Assembly: GCA_035465395.1 (NCBI GenBank)
Contig: DATHRK010000032.1
Coordinates: 27,416-91,415 of the forward strand
Origin: DATHRK01 sp035465395
GTDB taxonomy: Bacteria; Gemmatimonadota; Gemmatimonadetes; Longimicrobiales; RSA9
Direction of reading: 5' to 3'
Length of the DNA stretch: 64,000 nucleotides
Shown: positions 53,372-61,659 of the stretch, piece by piece
How positions within the stretch are numbered: the stretch's first letter is position 1
Layout of the letters: each line of letters starts with the position of its first letter
The notes under the pieces: model-generated
Seen by the model: only the letters and a program-made list of their open reading frames with translations
What the model was told of the DNA's origin: nothing
Databases searched by the model: none
Program-made: the position numbers and the translations under genes

Positions 53372-54088
53372 GTGGCCCGTCCACGCTTCCGACCGCCCCG
53401 CCAGGCGCGTAGCCAGAAGAGCCTCGACCGCATCCTGGGCGCGGCCGAGCGGATCGCGGGGGAGCGGGGCCTGGAGGCCGTGACGGTGCAGGAGGTCATC
53501 CAGCGCTCGGGCGTGTCCGTGGGCTCCTTCTACGCCCGCTTCGAGGGACGCGACGCCCTCCTGCATCACATGCAGCACCGCTTCTGGACGGACGCCGAGG
53601 AACAGTGGCGTGCGTTCCTGGATCCCGCCCGCTGGGACGGCGTCCCGGCGTCGGTCCTGGTCGGCGAGCTCGTCCGCATCCTGGTGCGCGGCTACGCGCT
53701 CCGCGCGCCGCAGCTGCGCGCCTATCTCCTCTACGCGCTGGCGCACCCGGACGGCAAGCCGCTCCGGCGGGCGACGATGCTGGACGAGGCGGTGGCCGAG
53801 CGCCTGCTGGCGCTGCTCGAGCCCCGGCTGAGCGAGTTCGCCCACCCGTGGCCCGAGCGGGCGGTGCCGATGGCGATCCGGCAGCTGCTGGCGACCCTGC
53901 GCGAGGAGGTGCTCTTCGGGCGCGCGCGCCCCGAGGGCGCGACCCTGGAGGAGGACGACCTGGTGGTCGAGCTGACCCGCGCGTTCCTGGGCTACCTGGG
54001 GGTGACCGGCGCGCCCGAGAGCACCGCGGAGCTGCGCCGGCGGGTGTCCGCCTACCGGGAGGCCGCGATCACGCCCCCCGCGCGCTGA
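53372..54088 (+). CDS. TetR-family transcriptional regulator
   Basis: 238 residues with an N-terminal TetR helix-turn-helix (RILGAAERIAGERG...VTVQEVIQRSGVSVGSFYARFEGRDALL, ~15-62) and a long all-helical ligand domain (~70-215). GTG 53372 starts it 6 nt after etfA, so it is co-transcribed with etfBA. It converges with ETF-QO, whose gene ends 3 nt beyond its stop. Acyl-CoA-responsive TetR repressors commonly control such genes; the ligand here is inferred, not seen. Confidence 0.9.
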   Translation: MARPRFRPPRQARSQKSLDRILGAAERIAGERGLEAVTVQEVIQRSGVSVGSFYARFEGRDALLHHMQHRFWTDAEEQWRAFLDPARWDGVPASVLVGELVRILVRGYALRAPQLRAYLLYALAHPDGKPLRRATMLDEAVAERLLALLEPRLSEFAHPWPERAVPMAIRQLLATLREEVLFGRARPEGATLEEDDLVVELTRAFLGYLGVTGAPESTAELRRRVSAYREAAITPPAR

Positions 54089-54091
54089 GGC

Positions 54092-55768
54092 CTACATCGA
54101 ACGATAGCGCGGGCCGCTGCCGCCCTCCCGGGGAGACCACCGCGGGCCCAGGACGTCGGTCGCCTTGCAGTCGATGCAGTTCGGCGCGTTCACGACCAGC
54201 CGGTCGCCGTCACGCTCGTACACGCCCGCGGGACACATCGCCGCGTACATGTCCGCGACCTCCCCCGGCACGTCCTCCCCGACCAGGAGGTGGCTCGGGA
54301 TGTCGTCGCGCGTCTGGTTCCCCGACTTGAAGACCGCGTCCACCTTGGAGAACGTGAGCGCGCCGTCGGGCACGAACGGGTCCGGCTCGGCCGCTACCTT
54401 GGGCTCCTCGGCGTCCTTGGGGGTGTCGATCTTGCCGCCCGGGAACGCGCCTTTCGTCAGGCTCATCAGCGCCGCCTTCGCGCCTCCCAGGTAGAACCCG
54501 TCCTTGAAGGTCAGCCGCATGTTGCGGCGCGCGTAGAGGTCGCGGTGGATGTAGCCGTCGCGGATCATCGCGTCGTAGGAGGCCAGGGCACCCGCGCCCA
54601 CGTCGTCCGCCTTGAGCGCCGAGAAGATCGCGCGCGCGGCGTACATCCCCGATTGCATCGCGTAGTGGATCCCCTTGAGCGAGGCGACCTCGACCAGGCC
54701 GGCGGTGTCGCCGGCGATGAGCAGGCCGTCGCCGTGCCAGCGCTCCGGCAAGGCGTGGAAGCCGCCTTCGGGGATGGTCTTGGCGCCCCATTCCAGCATC
54801 TGCCCTCCCTCCAGGTAGGGACGGAAGAGCGGGTGCAGCTTCATCTTCTGGAACGCGACGTGTGGGTCGAACGCCGCGCTCCGATAGTCCAGCCCGACCA
54901 CCAGCCCGATGGCGAGCTGATCGGGCCCGAGCGGATAGCAGAAGCTGCCGCCGAAGGCGTCGTGCGGGAGGGGCCAACCCAGCGTGTGTATGACGCGGTC
55001 GAGCGGCCGCGGCGTCTCCCAGACCTCCTTCACCCCCAGGGCGTAGATCTGCGGGTTGGGCGCGTGGATCTGCTGCCACTGGCGGTAGGCGATCGCGAGC
55101 GCCCCACGGGTTCCCTCCGAGAGCACCGTGACGCGGGCCGCGATGTCGGTGGCGGGCATCGCCCCGGGCCCGGCGTTGCCCTCCCGGTCGAGCCCCGATG
55201 GGGTCGTGCGCACCCCCACGACGGCGTCGCCGTCGACCAGCAGAGCGTCGACCGGGAAGCCGGTGAAGAGGTTCACCCCGGCTTCCTCGGCGCGCGTCCC
55301 CAGCCAGCGCACGATCTCGCAGATCGACGCCAGGTGGTTGCCGTGGTTGCGCATCGTCGGCGGGGTCGGGATGGGGATCGACCGACCCTCGGTCAGCAGG
55401 TAGACCGACTCCTTCTCCACGGGTCCGCGGAACGGGAAGTCCTCGATCGCGAGGTCGGGGAAGAGCTCCCGGAACGCGCGCGGGTCGACCACCGCGCCGG
55501 ACAGGCAGTGCTCCCCCAGCTCGCCGGCCTTCTCCAGCACGCCGATCTCCACAGCCCCGAGGCCGCCCCCCGCCTCGTTGTCCTCGCGAACCAGACGGGC
55601 GAGCTCGATGGCGCCGGCCAGGCCCGCGGGCCCCGCGCCCACGAAGACGACGTCCATGGGCACGTGCTCGTCGTCGAGCGGCTCGGCGCGGATGAAGCGT
55701 TCGGTCGGAAGGCGTAGCTGGTGCCGCGCGGGAAGAATGCGCGATCCCATCGGGGCCTCGTCGGCCAT
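54092..55768 (-). CDS. Electron transfer flavoprotein-ubiquinone oxidoreductase (one cluster Cys missing)
   Basis: 558 residues that pass electrons from ETF to quinone. The FAD motif VVFVGAGPAGLAGAIELARL opens a full-length ETF-QO body (GEHCLSGAVVDPRAF, GTRGALA, LPHDAFGGSFCYPLG, GLLIAGDTAGLVEVASLKGIHYAM). The C-terminal ferredoxin-like site normally has C...CxxCxxC; here CPAGVYE is followed by NCIDCKATDVLGP, so the last Cys is replaced (KAT for KTC). A [4Fe-4S] cluster would have only three Cys ligands. ATG 55768 has GGAG upstream. It lies 80 nt after moeA on the minus strand. Confidence 0.93.
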   Translation of the reverse strand: MADEAPMGSRILPARHQLRLPTERFIRAEPLDDEHVPMDVVFVGAGPAGLAGAIELARLVREDNEAGGGLGAVEIGVLEKAGELGEHCLSGAVVDPRAFRELFPDLAIEDFPFRGPVEKESVYLLTEGRSIPIPTPPTMRNHGNHLASICEIVRWLGTRAEEAGVNLFTGFPVDALLVDGDAVVGVRTTPSGLDREGNAGPGAMPATDIAARVTVLSEGTRGALAIAYRQWQQIHAPNPQIYALGVKEVWETPRPLDRVIHTLGWPLPHDAFGGSFCYPLGPDQLAIGLVVGLDYRSAAFDPHVAFQKMKLHPLFRPYLEGGQMLEWGAKTIPEGGFHALPERWHGDGLLIAGDTAGLVEVASLKGIHYAMQSGMYAARAIFSALKADDVGAGALASYDAMIRDGYIHRDLYARRNMRLTFKDGFYLGGAKAALMSLTKGAFPGGKIDTPKDAEEPKVAAEPDPFVPDGALTFSKVDAVFKSGNQTRDDIPSHLLVGEDVPGEVADMYAAMCPAGVYERDGDRLVVNAPNCIDCKATDVLGPRWSPREGGSGPRYRSM

Positions 55769-55848
55769 GGGCGTTGTGCTCCTCGGTATCGTGTCGATGG
55801 CTTGGATGTGAGCGCCGAATGGTAAGTCGGAGAACGGGTCCGGGCGAC

Positions 55849-57210
55849 CTACTCCGGCGCACCGTGGCCCGCGGCGAAGACGTCCCCGGGCCGGGGCGCC
55901 GCCCACGTCTCGCGCCGGCGCAGGGGTATCGCGCGGGCCACCTCGCCAGCGGCGATGCCGTCGGCATCGAGCGGCACGACCACCACGGCGTCGGCGGCGG
56001 CGAGCGTGCTCATCACGCCCGATCCCTGCGCTCCCGCGCCGCGCGCGAGCCACCCGCCCTCGCCGTCGGGCGCCAGCCGGACGCGCAGCAGGTGGACCAG
56101 GCCGCTCCGGGAGCCCAGCGGCTCGGCCGCGCGGACGTCGATCAGAGGGGGCAGGACGTCGCGCTCGCCGGCCATGCGCAGCAGCGCGGGGCGCACCAGG
56201 ACGAGAAACGTGAGCACCGCGGACACCGGATTGCCGGCGAGCCCGAAGACCGGCAAGGGCGACGCGTCCTCCCGGGCGATCGTCCCGAACGCGAAGGGGC
56301 TGCCCGGGCGGATGCGCACGCGCCAGAAGTCGGGCCGAAGGCCGAGCTCGGCGAGCGCGGTGTGGGCGATGTCGTGCTCGCCCACGCTGGCCCCCGCGGT
56401 GGTGACCAGGGCGTCGGCATCGAGGCCGCGGGAGGCCAGCGAGCGAATCTCGGCCGGGTCGTCACGGGCGATGCCGAGCGGCAGCGCGACGCCTCCGAGG
56501 GCCTCCACCGCCGCGGCGAGCGCGGGCCCGTTCGCGTCGACCACGGCGCGGCCCGCCGCGGCCTCCGCGGCGAGCGCCGCCGGTACCACCTCGTTCCCCG
56601 TGGACAGGATCGCCACGCGCGGCCGCCGATGGACCCGGACGGCCTCGACGCCCAGGGCGGCCAGAAGCGCGATCCCCGGCGGCCCCAACGCGGTGCCGGC
56701 GTCCAGCGCCACCGAACCGGCGCGGACGTCCTCGCCGCGCCGCCGTATGTTGCGGCCTGCGTCGGCGTTCGAATGGATACGCACCTCCGCGCCCGCGCCG
56801 CGCTCCCACCCGTCGCCTTCCCAGGCATCGGTGTGCTCCACGCGGATCACCGAGTCCGCGCCGCCCGGCACCGGCGCGCCGGTCATCACCTTCGCCGCCT
56901 CCCCGGGTCCGATGCGACCGGGGTCGGTGACGCCCGCGGGGACGTCGGCCACCAGGCGGAGCACCGCCGGGTCGTCGCGGGTCGCCGCCTCCACATCCGC
57001 CGCGCGGGCCGCGAAACCGTCCATCGCGCTGTTGTCGAACGCGGGGAGGTCGAAGGGGGCGACGACCGGCTCCGAGAGCACCCGGCCGGCCGCGACCGCG
57101 AGCGGCGCGACCTCGCCGTCCAACGGCCCCACGGCTCCGAGAATGCGCTCGAGCGCGTCGACGACCTCGATCCAGTCGGCCTCGTCGCGCCGCCGGCCCG
57201 CGCGCGTCAC
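55849..57210 (-). CDS. moeA: Molybdopterin molybdenumtransferase MoeA
   Basis: Inserts Mo (or W) into adenylated molybdopterin. The 453-residue protein has PFDLPAFDNSAMDGFA, VMTGAPVPGGADSVIRVE, AGRNIRRRGEDVRAG, VAILSTGNEVV, VTTAGASVGEHD and VFGLAGNPVSAVLTF, the full MoeA/gephyrin domain order, plus a C-terminal MoeA domain IV. GTG 57210 overlaps the mobA stop (GTGA). mogA, moaA and other pterin genes are absent from the window. Confidence 0.95.
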   Translation of the reverse strand: MTRAGRRRDEADWIEVVDALERILGAVGPLDGEVAPLAVAAGRVLSEPVVAPFDLPAFDNSAMDGFAARAADVEAATRDDPAVLRLVADVPAGVTDPGRIGPGEAAKVMTGAPVPGGADSVIRVEHTDAWEGDGWERGAGAEVRIHSNADAGRNIRRRGEDVRAGSVALDAGTALGPPGIALLAALGVEAVRVHRRPRVAILSTGNEVVPAALAAEAAAGRAVVDANGPALAAAVEALGGVALPLGIARDDPAEIRSLASRGLDADALVTTAGASVGEHDIAHTALAELGLRPDFWRVRIRPGSPFAFGTIAREDASPLPVFGLAGNPVSAVLTFLVLVRPALLRMAGERDVLPPLIDVRAAEPLGSRSGLVHLLRVRLAPDGEGGWLARGAGAQGSGVMSTLAAADAVVVVPLDADGIAAGEVARAIPLRRRETWAAPRPGDVFAAGHGAPE

Positions 57211-57899
57211 GGGGCCGCCTCGTGCAGTCGGTCGGCGGCCGCGCGGTCGGCCGGCGTGTTCACGTTCCGAAACATGACCCCGGGGTCGCCGAACCGCGCG
57301 ACCCGCGCGGCCTCCACCCGGTCCAGGGAGATGCTCTCGTAAAAGCCCACGATGCGTCCCCCCCCGCCCGCGACCGCAGCCTCCACCGCCGGCAGGCAGG
57401 ACACGGCGTAGGCGGCGCACAGCGGCTCGACACCCCTCTTTCCCGGGCTCTCCGGTACCGCCGCGTCGACGCCGGGCGCGGCCGCGCGGCGCGCGAGCTC
57501 GCGGAGGAGCTCGGGGGCCGCGAACGGCATGTCGCCCGCCACGACCACCGCTCCCGGCAAGCCCTCGTCGCGGACCCAGAGGAGCGCGGCGTGGATGCCC
57601 CCCAGCGGTCCCAGCCCCGCGCGGGCGTCGGACCGCAGCGGCAGCCCGAGCGGCGCGTACACGCCGGGCTCGTTGGCGATGAGCACGACGGGGTGGCAAC
57701 CGGCTTCACCGAGCGCCCTCGCGGCCCGGGCCGCGATCGGAACCCCGCCCACTTCGGCGAGGGCCTTGTGGTCGCCGTAGCGGGTGTTGCGGCCCCCGGC
57801 GAGGACCGCGCCGAGAAAGCCGTGCTCGTCCCCGTCCGAGCCGGCCGCCGAGGGCGCGCCCCGGCCTCTTGTCGCGCCCAGCCCTTCGTCCGCCGTCAC
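57207..57899 (-). CDS. mobA: Molybdenum cofactor guanylyltransferase MobA
   Basis: Attaches GMP to Mo-molybdopterin to give the MGD form used by formate dehydrogenases and DMSO-reductase-family enzymes. 230 residues: the nucleotidyltransferase start LGAVLAGGRNTRYGDHKAL, LIANEPGVYAPLGLP, DARAGLGPLGGIHAAL, VVVAGDMPFAAPELL, and FRNVNTPAD near the end. GTG 57899 overlaps the fdhD stop by 4 nt. The ~20 residues before the core are variable. Confidence 0.93.
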   Translation of the reverse strand: MTADEGLGATRGRGAPSAAGSDGDEHGFLGAVLAGGRNTRYGDHKALAEVGGVPIAARAARALGEAGCHPVVLIANEPGVYAPLGLPLRSDARAGLGPLGGIHAALLWVRDEGLPGAVVVAGDMPFAAPELLRELARRAAAPGVDAAVPESPGKRGVEPLCAAYAVSCLPAVEAAVAGGGGRIVGFYESISLDRVEAARVARFGDPGVMFRNVNTPADRAAADRLHEAAP

Positions 57900-58630
57900 G
57901 GGCGGAACAGGCGCGCGCGGGCAGAACCGGCCCGCGCCGCGATGGGCAGGTCCACGAGCGCAGCGATCTCCAGCGCGAGCGTCGTGGGCACGGACCGGCT
58001 GGCGATCCAGGCGAGCCCGGCGCGCGCGGCCTTGTAGGCGATGTCGCCGCTGATGCGGGCGGTCGTGGCCAGCCCCAGCTCGCGCGCATCCCAGCCCCGG
58101 CGGAGCGCTGCGCCAACGAGCCGGTCGACCGCCGCGTGGCGGCCGACGTCCTCCACGCGGTGCACGATCTCGTCGCCGCGTACCAATGCCGCGCCGTGCA
58201 CACCCGCGTTGCCGTCCAGGAGGGCGGTCATCAGCGCGCGCAGCGCCTCCGGTCCGGGCGGGGCGGCGCGACCCCGCACGAGGCGCGCGGCGCACGCTTC
58301 GCAGGCGATGACGTGCGCGGCGCCGCCGTCGTGCTCCCCGACGGGCGCGTTGCCCCGCCCGTCGGGCAAGGCCACGCGAACCACGCCCGGAGAGCAAGCG
58401 ATCCGAGCCGCGCGAAGCGCCCGGGCGTCGTAGCCCAATGCGAGCAGGTGGCCGACCGCCAGGTCGGCTGGTTCGCCTGCCGACGCGGTGAGCGTTCGCG
58501 TCGCGCCGCCGTCGACCTCGATCCGCAACACCGTCTCGCCCACCGCGTCGACCGCACGGCCCGCCGCTCGGCGCGGCCGGCCCGTCGATCGGCGGTGGTC
58601 CGACTCCGGGGAACGGTGTGGATCGCCCAT
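57896..58630 (-). CDS. fdhD: Formate dehydrogenase sulfurtransferase FdhD
   Basis: Carries sulfur from IscS-like desulfurase to the Mo/W-bis-MGD cofactor of formate dehydrogenase. 244 residues: EPADLAVGHLLALGY, the sulfur-transfer cysteine pair CEACAARL (where GVCG-type motifs are usual), HGAALV, RVEDVGRHAAVDRLVG, TARISGDIAYKAARAGLAWI and PTTLALEIAALVDLPI. ATG 58630 is chosen. A formate dehydrogenase gene is not in the window but is strongly implied. It lies 20 nt downstream of the tupC-like gene. Confidence 0.94.
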   Translation of the reverse strand: MGDPHRSPESDHRRSTGRPRRAAGRAVDAVGETVLRIEVDGGATRTLTASAGEPADLAVGHLLALGYDARALRAARIACSPGVVRVALPDGRGNAPVGEHDGGAAHVIACEACAARLVRGRAAPPGPEALRALMTALLDGNAGVHGAALVRGDEIVHRVEDVGRHAAVDRLVGAALRRGWDARELGLATTARISGDIAYKAARAGLAWIASRSVPTTLALEIAALVDLPIAARAGSARARLFRP

Positions 58631-58650
58631 GATCGGGAATCCTAACCCGG

Positions 58651-59892
58651 TTACGAGGTCCCGCGCAGCGCAGCGCCGCCTCCCGGCGCCTCCGCCGGCG
58701 AGGCCTCCGCCGCAGATCCGCCCGGACCCGCCAGGTAGGCCCGCGCGGCGACGGCCTTGATGTGCGCCGCGACGCGACAGCCGGGACGCAACCCCAGCGC
58801 GTCGGCGCCGTCGCGCGTGACCAGCGCGACCAGCGGGATGGCGCCGGACAGCCGCACGCGCACGAAGCCGCCCTGCGGCGTGACGGTCGCCACGGTGGCC
58901 TCCGTGCGGTTGCGGGGCGTGGATGTCGCCGCGTCGTCGGGCGCGACGAGGACCACGTCCTCGGGCCGGTAGGCGACGTGCAGCGCGGCGTCGGCGGGCC
59001 ACCCGGCCGGGTCGGTCGCCGGGACCGCGAGCCATGGACCGCCCCCGGCCACGGCGACTTCCACCAGCCCGTCCCGCAGCCGGCGGAGTCTCCCGTCGAC
59101 GACGAGCTCGGCCCCGGTCAACGCCGCGACGAAGGGCGACGCCGGGGCGGCGACGAGGTCGGCCGGGGTGCCCTCCTGGCTCACCCGCCCGGCCTCGAGG
59201 ACGACGACGCGGTCCGCCAGCGCGAACGCCTCGCGCGGGTCGTGGGTGACGAGCAGGGTTGCCCGGGATCCGGATCGTACGGCCGCCTCCAGGTCCTCGA
59301 GCAGGCTGCGGCGGGTCGCCACGTCGAGGTCGGACGCGGGCTCGTCGAGCACGAGCACGTCGGGCTCGAGCACCGTCGCGCGCGCGATCGCCACGCGCTG
59401 CGACTCGCCTCCGGAGAGCTGGCGCACGTCCCGCTCGGCGAGGTGCTCGATGCCCAGCCTCGCGAGGGCCGAGCGTATCCGGCGCGGCGCCTCGAGGCGG
59501 GAAACGCCCGCGACGCGCAGCCCGTATGCGACGTTGTCGCCGACCGTGCCGCTGAAGAGCGGCGCCCGCTGGAGCAGGCCCACGATCCGTCCGGCCCCGG
59601 CGCGCCCGTCCGCCAGGGGGCGGCCGCGGAAAAGGATGGATCCGCGGTCCGGACGGTCCAACCCGAGACAGACGCGCACCAGCGTGGACTTGCCCGCGCC
59701 GTTGGGGCCGAGCACGGCGACGACTTCGGCGGGGTGGAGCGCGAGCGAGACGTCCTCCAGCACGGGCAGCGCACCGAGCCGCTTATGGACCCCGACCGCC
59801 TCGAGCACCGGCGCGCCGCGTGAAGCCCGCTCCGGACTGGCCTCGGCGGGCGCAGGGTCCACAGCCGCCGACCGCTTCGCGGGGGTCGTCAC
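58651..59892 (-). CDS. Molybdate/tungstate-type ABC transporter ATP-binding protein (TupC-like)
   Basis: 413 residues. ABC cassette: LGPNGAGKSTLVRV (Walker A), LSGGESQRVAIARA (signature), DVLVLDEPASDLD (Walker B), THDPREAF (H-loop). The C-terminal ~130 residues contain a TOBE-like molybdate-binding region (AVPATDPAGWPADAALHVAYRPEDV, ATVTPQGGFVRVRL, LRPGCRVAAHIKAVA), as in ModC/TupC. ATG 59892 overlaps the permease stop by 4 nt. With a TupB-like permease upstream and fdhD downstream, tungstate or molybdate import for the cofactor genes is likely. Confidence 0.88.
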   Translation of the reverse strand: MTTPAKRSAAVDPAPAEASPERASRGAPVLEAVGVHKRLGALPVLEDVSLALHPAEVVAVLGPNGAGKSTLVRVCLGLDRPDRGSILFRGRPLADGRAGAGRIVGLLQRAPLFSGTVGDNVAYGLRVAGVSRLEAPRRIRSALARLGIEHLAERDVRQLSGGESQRVAIARATVLEPDVLVLDEPASDLDVATRRSLLEDLEAAVRSGSRATLLVTHDPREAFALADRVVVLEAGRVSQEGTPADLVAAPASPFVAALTGAELVVDGRLRRLRDGLVEVAVAGGGPWLAVPATDPAGWPADAALHVAYRPEDVVLVAPDDAATSTPRNRTEATVATVTPQGGFVRVRLSGAIPLVALVTRDGADALGLRPGCRVAAHIKAVAARAYLAGPGGSAAEASPAEAPGGGAALRGTS

Positions 59893-60602
59893 GCGCCGGG
59901 CCGGTGCGCGCGCGCCATGCTGGCGGGTCCCTGCTGCAGACGCGTCAAGGTCAGGTTCACCGCGAAGGCGATCACGAGGAGGACGATGCCCAGCGCGACC
60001 GCCGCCGCGATGTCGCCGCGGCGCGTCTCGGTGACGATCGCCGTCGTCATCACGCGCGTCTCGCCCTGCACGTTGCCGCCGACGAGCATGACGGCGCCGA
60101 CCTCCGAGATCACCGCTCCGAACCCCGCGACCACCGCCGCGCCCAGGCCGAGCCGAGCTTCCCTCAGGTGGGTGAGGATCGCGCGCAGCGGCGAGGCCCC
60201 CAGCGCTCGCGCCTGCAGGCGCACGGCTTCGGGGACCGCCTGGACCGCGGCAAGGGTGATACCCGCGACGTAGGGGGCCGCCAGCACGGCCTGCGCGATC
60301 ACCATGGCCGTGGGCGTGAAGAGCAGGCCGAGGCCCCCCAGCGGCCCCGATCGGGACAGAGCGAGGTAGATGAAGAGCCCGACGACGACCGGGGGCAGCG
60401 CGAATCCCGTATGGATGGCGGCGATCGCCATCCGCCTGCCGCGGAAGCGGCCGAGGCCGACCGCCACGCCGACCGGGAGGCCGATGAGTACCCCGAGCAC
60501 GATGGCGGAGCCCGACACCCGCAGCGACAGCAGGACGATCTCGACGATGTCGGCGGAGCCGGACAGGAGGTATCCGAGCCCGCGGCGGAGGGCGTCGAGC
60601 AT
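59889..60602 (-). CDS. Tungstate-type ABC transporter permease (TupB-like)
   Basis: 237 residues with about six membrane helices and strong TupB-type blocks: LPPVVVGLFIYLALSRSGPLG, LLFTPTAMVIAQAVLAAPYVAG, VVAGFGAVISEVGAVMLVGGN and TRVMTTAIVTETRRGDI. TupB differs from ModB in these PPVVVGL and EVGAVMLVGGN runs. It is the first gene of tupB-tupC-fdhD-mobA-moeA. No tupA substrate-binding protein precedes it here; the next gene upstream encodes a beta-barrel protein. Confidence 0.88.
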   Translation of the reverse strand: MLDALRRGLGYLLSGSADIVEIVLLSLRVSGSAIVLGVLIGLPVGVAVGLGRFRGRRMAIAAIHTGFALPPVVVGLFIYLALSRSGPLGGLGLLFTPTAMVIAQAVLAAPYVAGITLAAVQAVPEAVRLQARALGASPLRAILTHLREARLGLGAAVVAGFGAVISEVGAVMLVGGNVQGETRVMTTAIVTETRRGDIAAAVALGIVLLVIAFAVNLTLTRLQQGPASMARAHRPGA

Positions 60603-60652
60603 GAACCCGGCCTACCGCATCAAAGCCGCGGTCGGCGTCCGGCCCGGTCCGA

Positions 60653-60680
60653 CGGCGGGCGGAAGGGAGCGTGCCCGCCG
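60653..60680 (-). terminator. Hairpin between beta-barrel gene and tupB
   Basis: CGGCGGGC (60653-60660) and GCCCGCCG (60673-60680) form a perfect 8-bp stem over 12 nt, just after the beta-barrel stop at 60685 on the minus strand and 50 nt before the tupB ATG. No U-tract is clear. Confidence 0.4.
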
Positions 60681-60684
60681 CACG

Positions 60685-61377
60685 TCAGAATCGCAGCAGG
60701 GCGCCGACCACGAGCGTGGGCCCGCCCACCCACTCCTCCCCCGGCAGGTCGGTGTCCGCGAGGACGAACGGCTCCGGGGTCTCCACCTTCCACAGCGCCT
60801 GCCGGGCTTCCAGCATGATCGCGAGGCGCGGGCCGACGTAGAAGTCGGTGCCGATCGCGAATACGCCCGTGAACGCGCTCCCGAAGTCGAAGCGGTTCTG
60901 GGCCGCGATGTCGGCCTCGACGGCCGGGGCGTCGGCGAGATCGAAGGCGCCTCCACCCATGACGAGGACGTAGGGCATCAGGCCGTGATAGGTACGCGGG
61001 CCCGTCACGTCGAACCGCAGCCCTGCGTTCACCAGAAGCAGGTTCAACTCGCCCTCGCCCACCCCTTCGCGGACGGCTTCCTCCTCGTCGGCGCTCAGGT
61101 CGAACACGGTGCGCGTCGATGGGAAGTATCCGACCTCGGCCGCGAGCGTGATCGGGCCGCCGACCCGGAAGAGGTAGCGTCCGCCGTAGAGCGAGCCGGG
61201 CTCCGAGGCGAGCCCGACGGTCCCCTCATCGGCGAACGCGTATCCGTAGAAGAACGCGGCGGCGTGGCGTTCGTCGACGAAATCGAAGGGCGAGCTGATC
61301 TCCTGCGCCGCGGCCGCATCGACCGCGGCGACCGAGGCGAAGCAGGCAGCCGCGACGGCGAGGGCTGTTGGACGCAT
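60685..61377 (-). CDS. Outer-membrane beta-barrel protein of unknown function
   Basis: 230 residues with a signal peptide (ALAVAAACFASVAAVDAAAAQ) and strands such as GGRYLFRVGGPITLAAEVGYF, NLLLVNAGLRFDVTG, GLMPYVLVMGGGAF and FAIGTDFYVGPRLAIMLEAR, ending WVGGPTLVVGALLRF with the terminal Phe of Bam substrates. It resembles an eight-stranded OmpA/OmpW-like barrel. ATG 61377 is used; GTG 61392 would add five residues. It is divergent from the SH3 gene and upstream of tupB across a hairpin. Confidence 0.8.
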   Translation of the reverse strand: MRPTALAVAAACFASVAAVDAAAAQEISSPFDFVDERHAAAFFYGYAFADEGTVGLASEPGSLYGGRYLFRVGGPITLAAEVGYFPSTRTVFDLSADEEEAVREGVGEGELNLLLVNAGLRFDVTGPRTYHGLMPYVLVMGGGAFDLADAPAVEADIAAQNRFDFGSAFTGVFAIGTDFYVGPRLAIMLEARQALWKVETPEPFVLADTDLPGEEWVGGPTLVVGALLRF

Positions 61378-61659
61378 GGGTGGGGATGGCACGCTCGTTC
61401 AAGGCGGCGCAGGGACGCGGTACGCCCCGGCGCGGGAGCCCAACGATCACGAAACGCGCGACGCCGCGCAAGCCGTTCGGGGAGCGCGCCTTCGCCGCGT
61501 TGACACCCCCCCCACCGGGCCCCAGCTTCCGGCCCGGGGGATGCGGAAGGGGCCGACGCGGGACCGTTCGGTCCGGGCGCCGGAGGAGAAGGAATGGGCA
61601 CGCGAGCGAGACCATACCCTCGGCGGGGAAGCGGAGCCGCGAGGGGCACGTCGAGGCCG

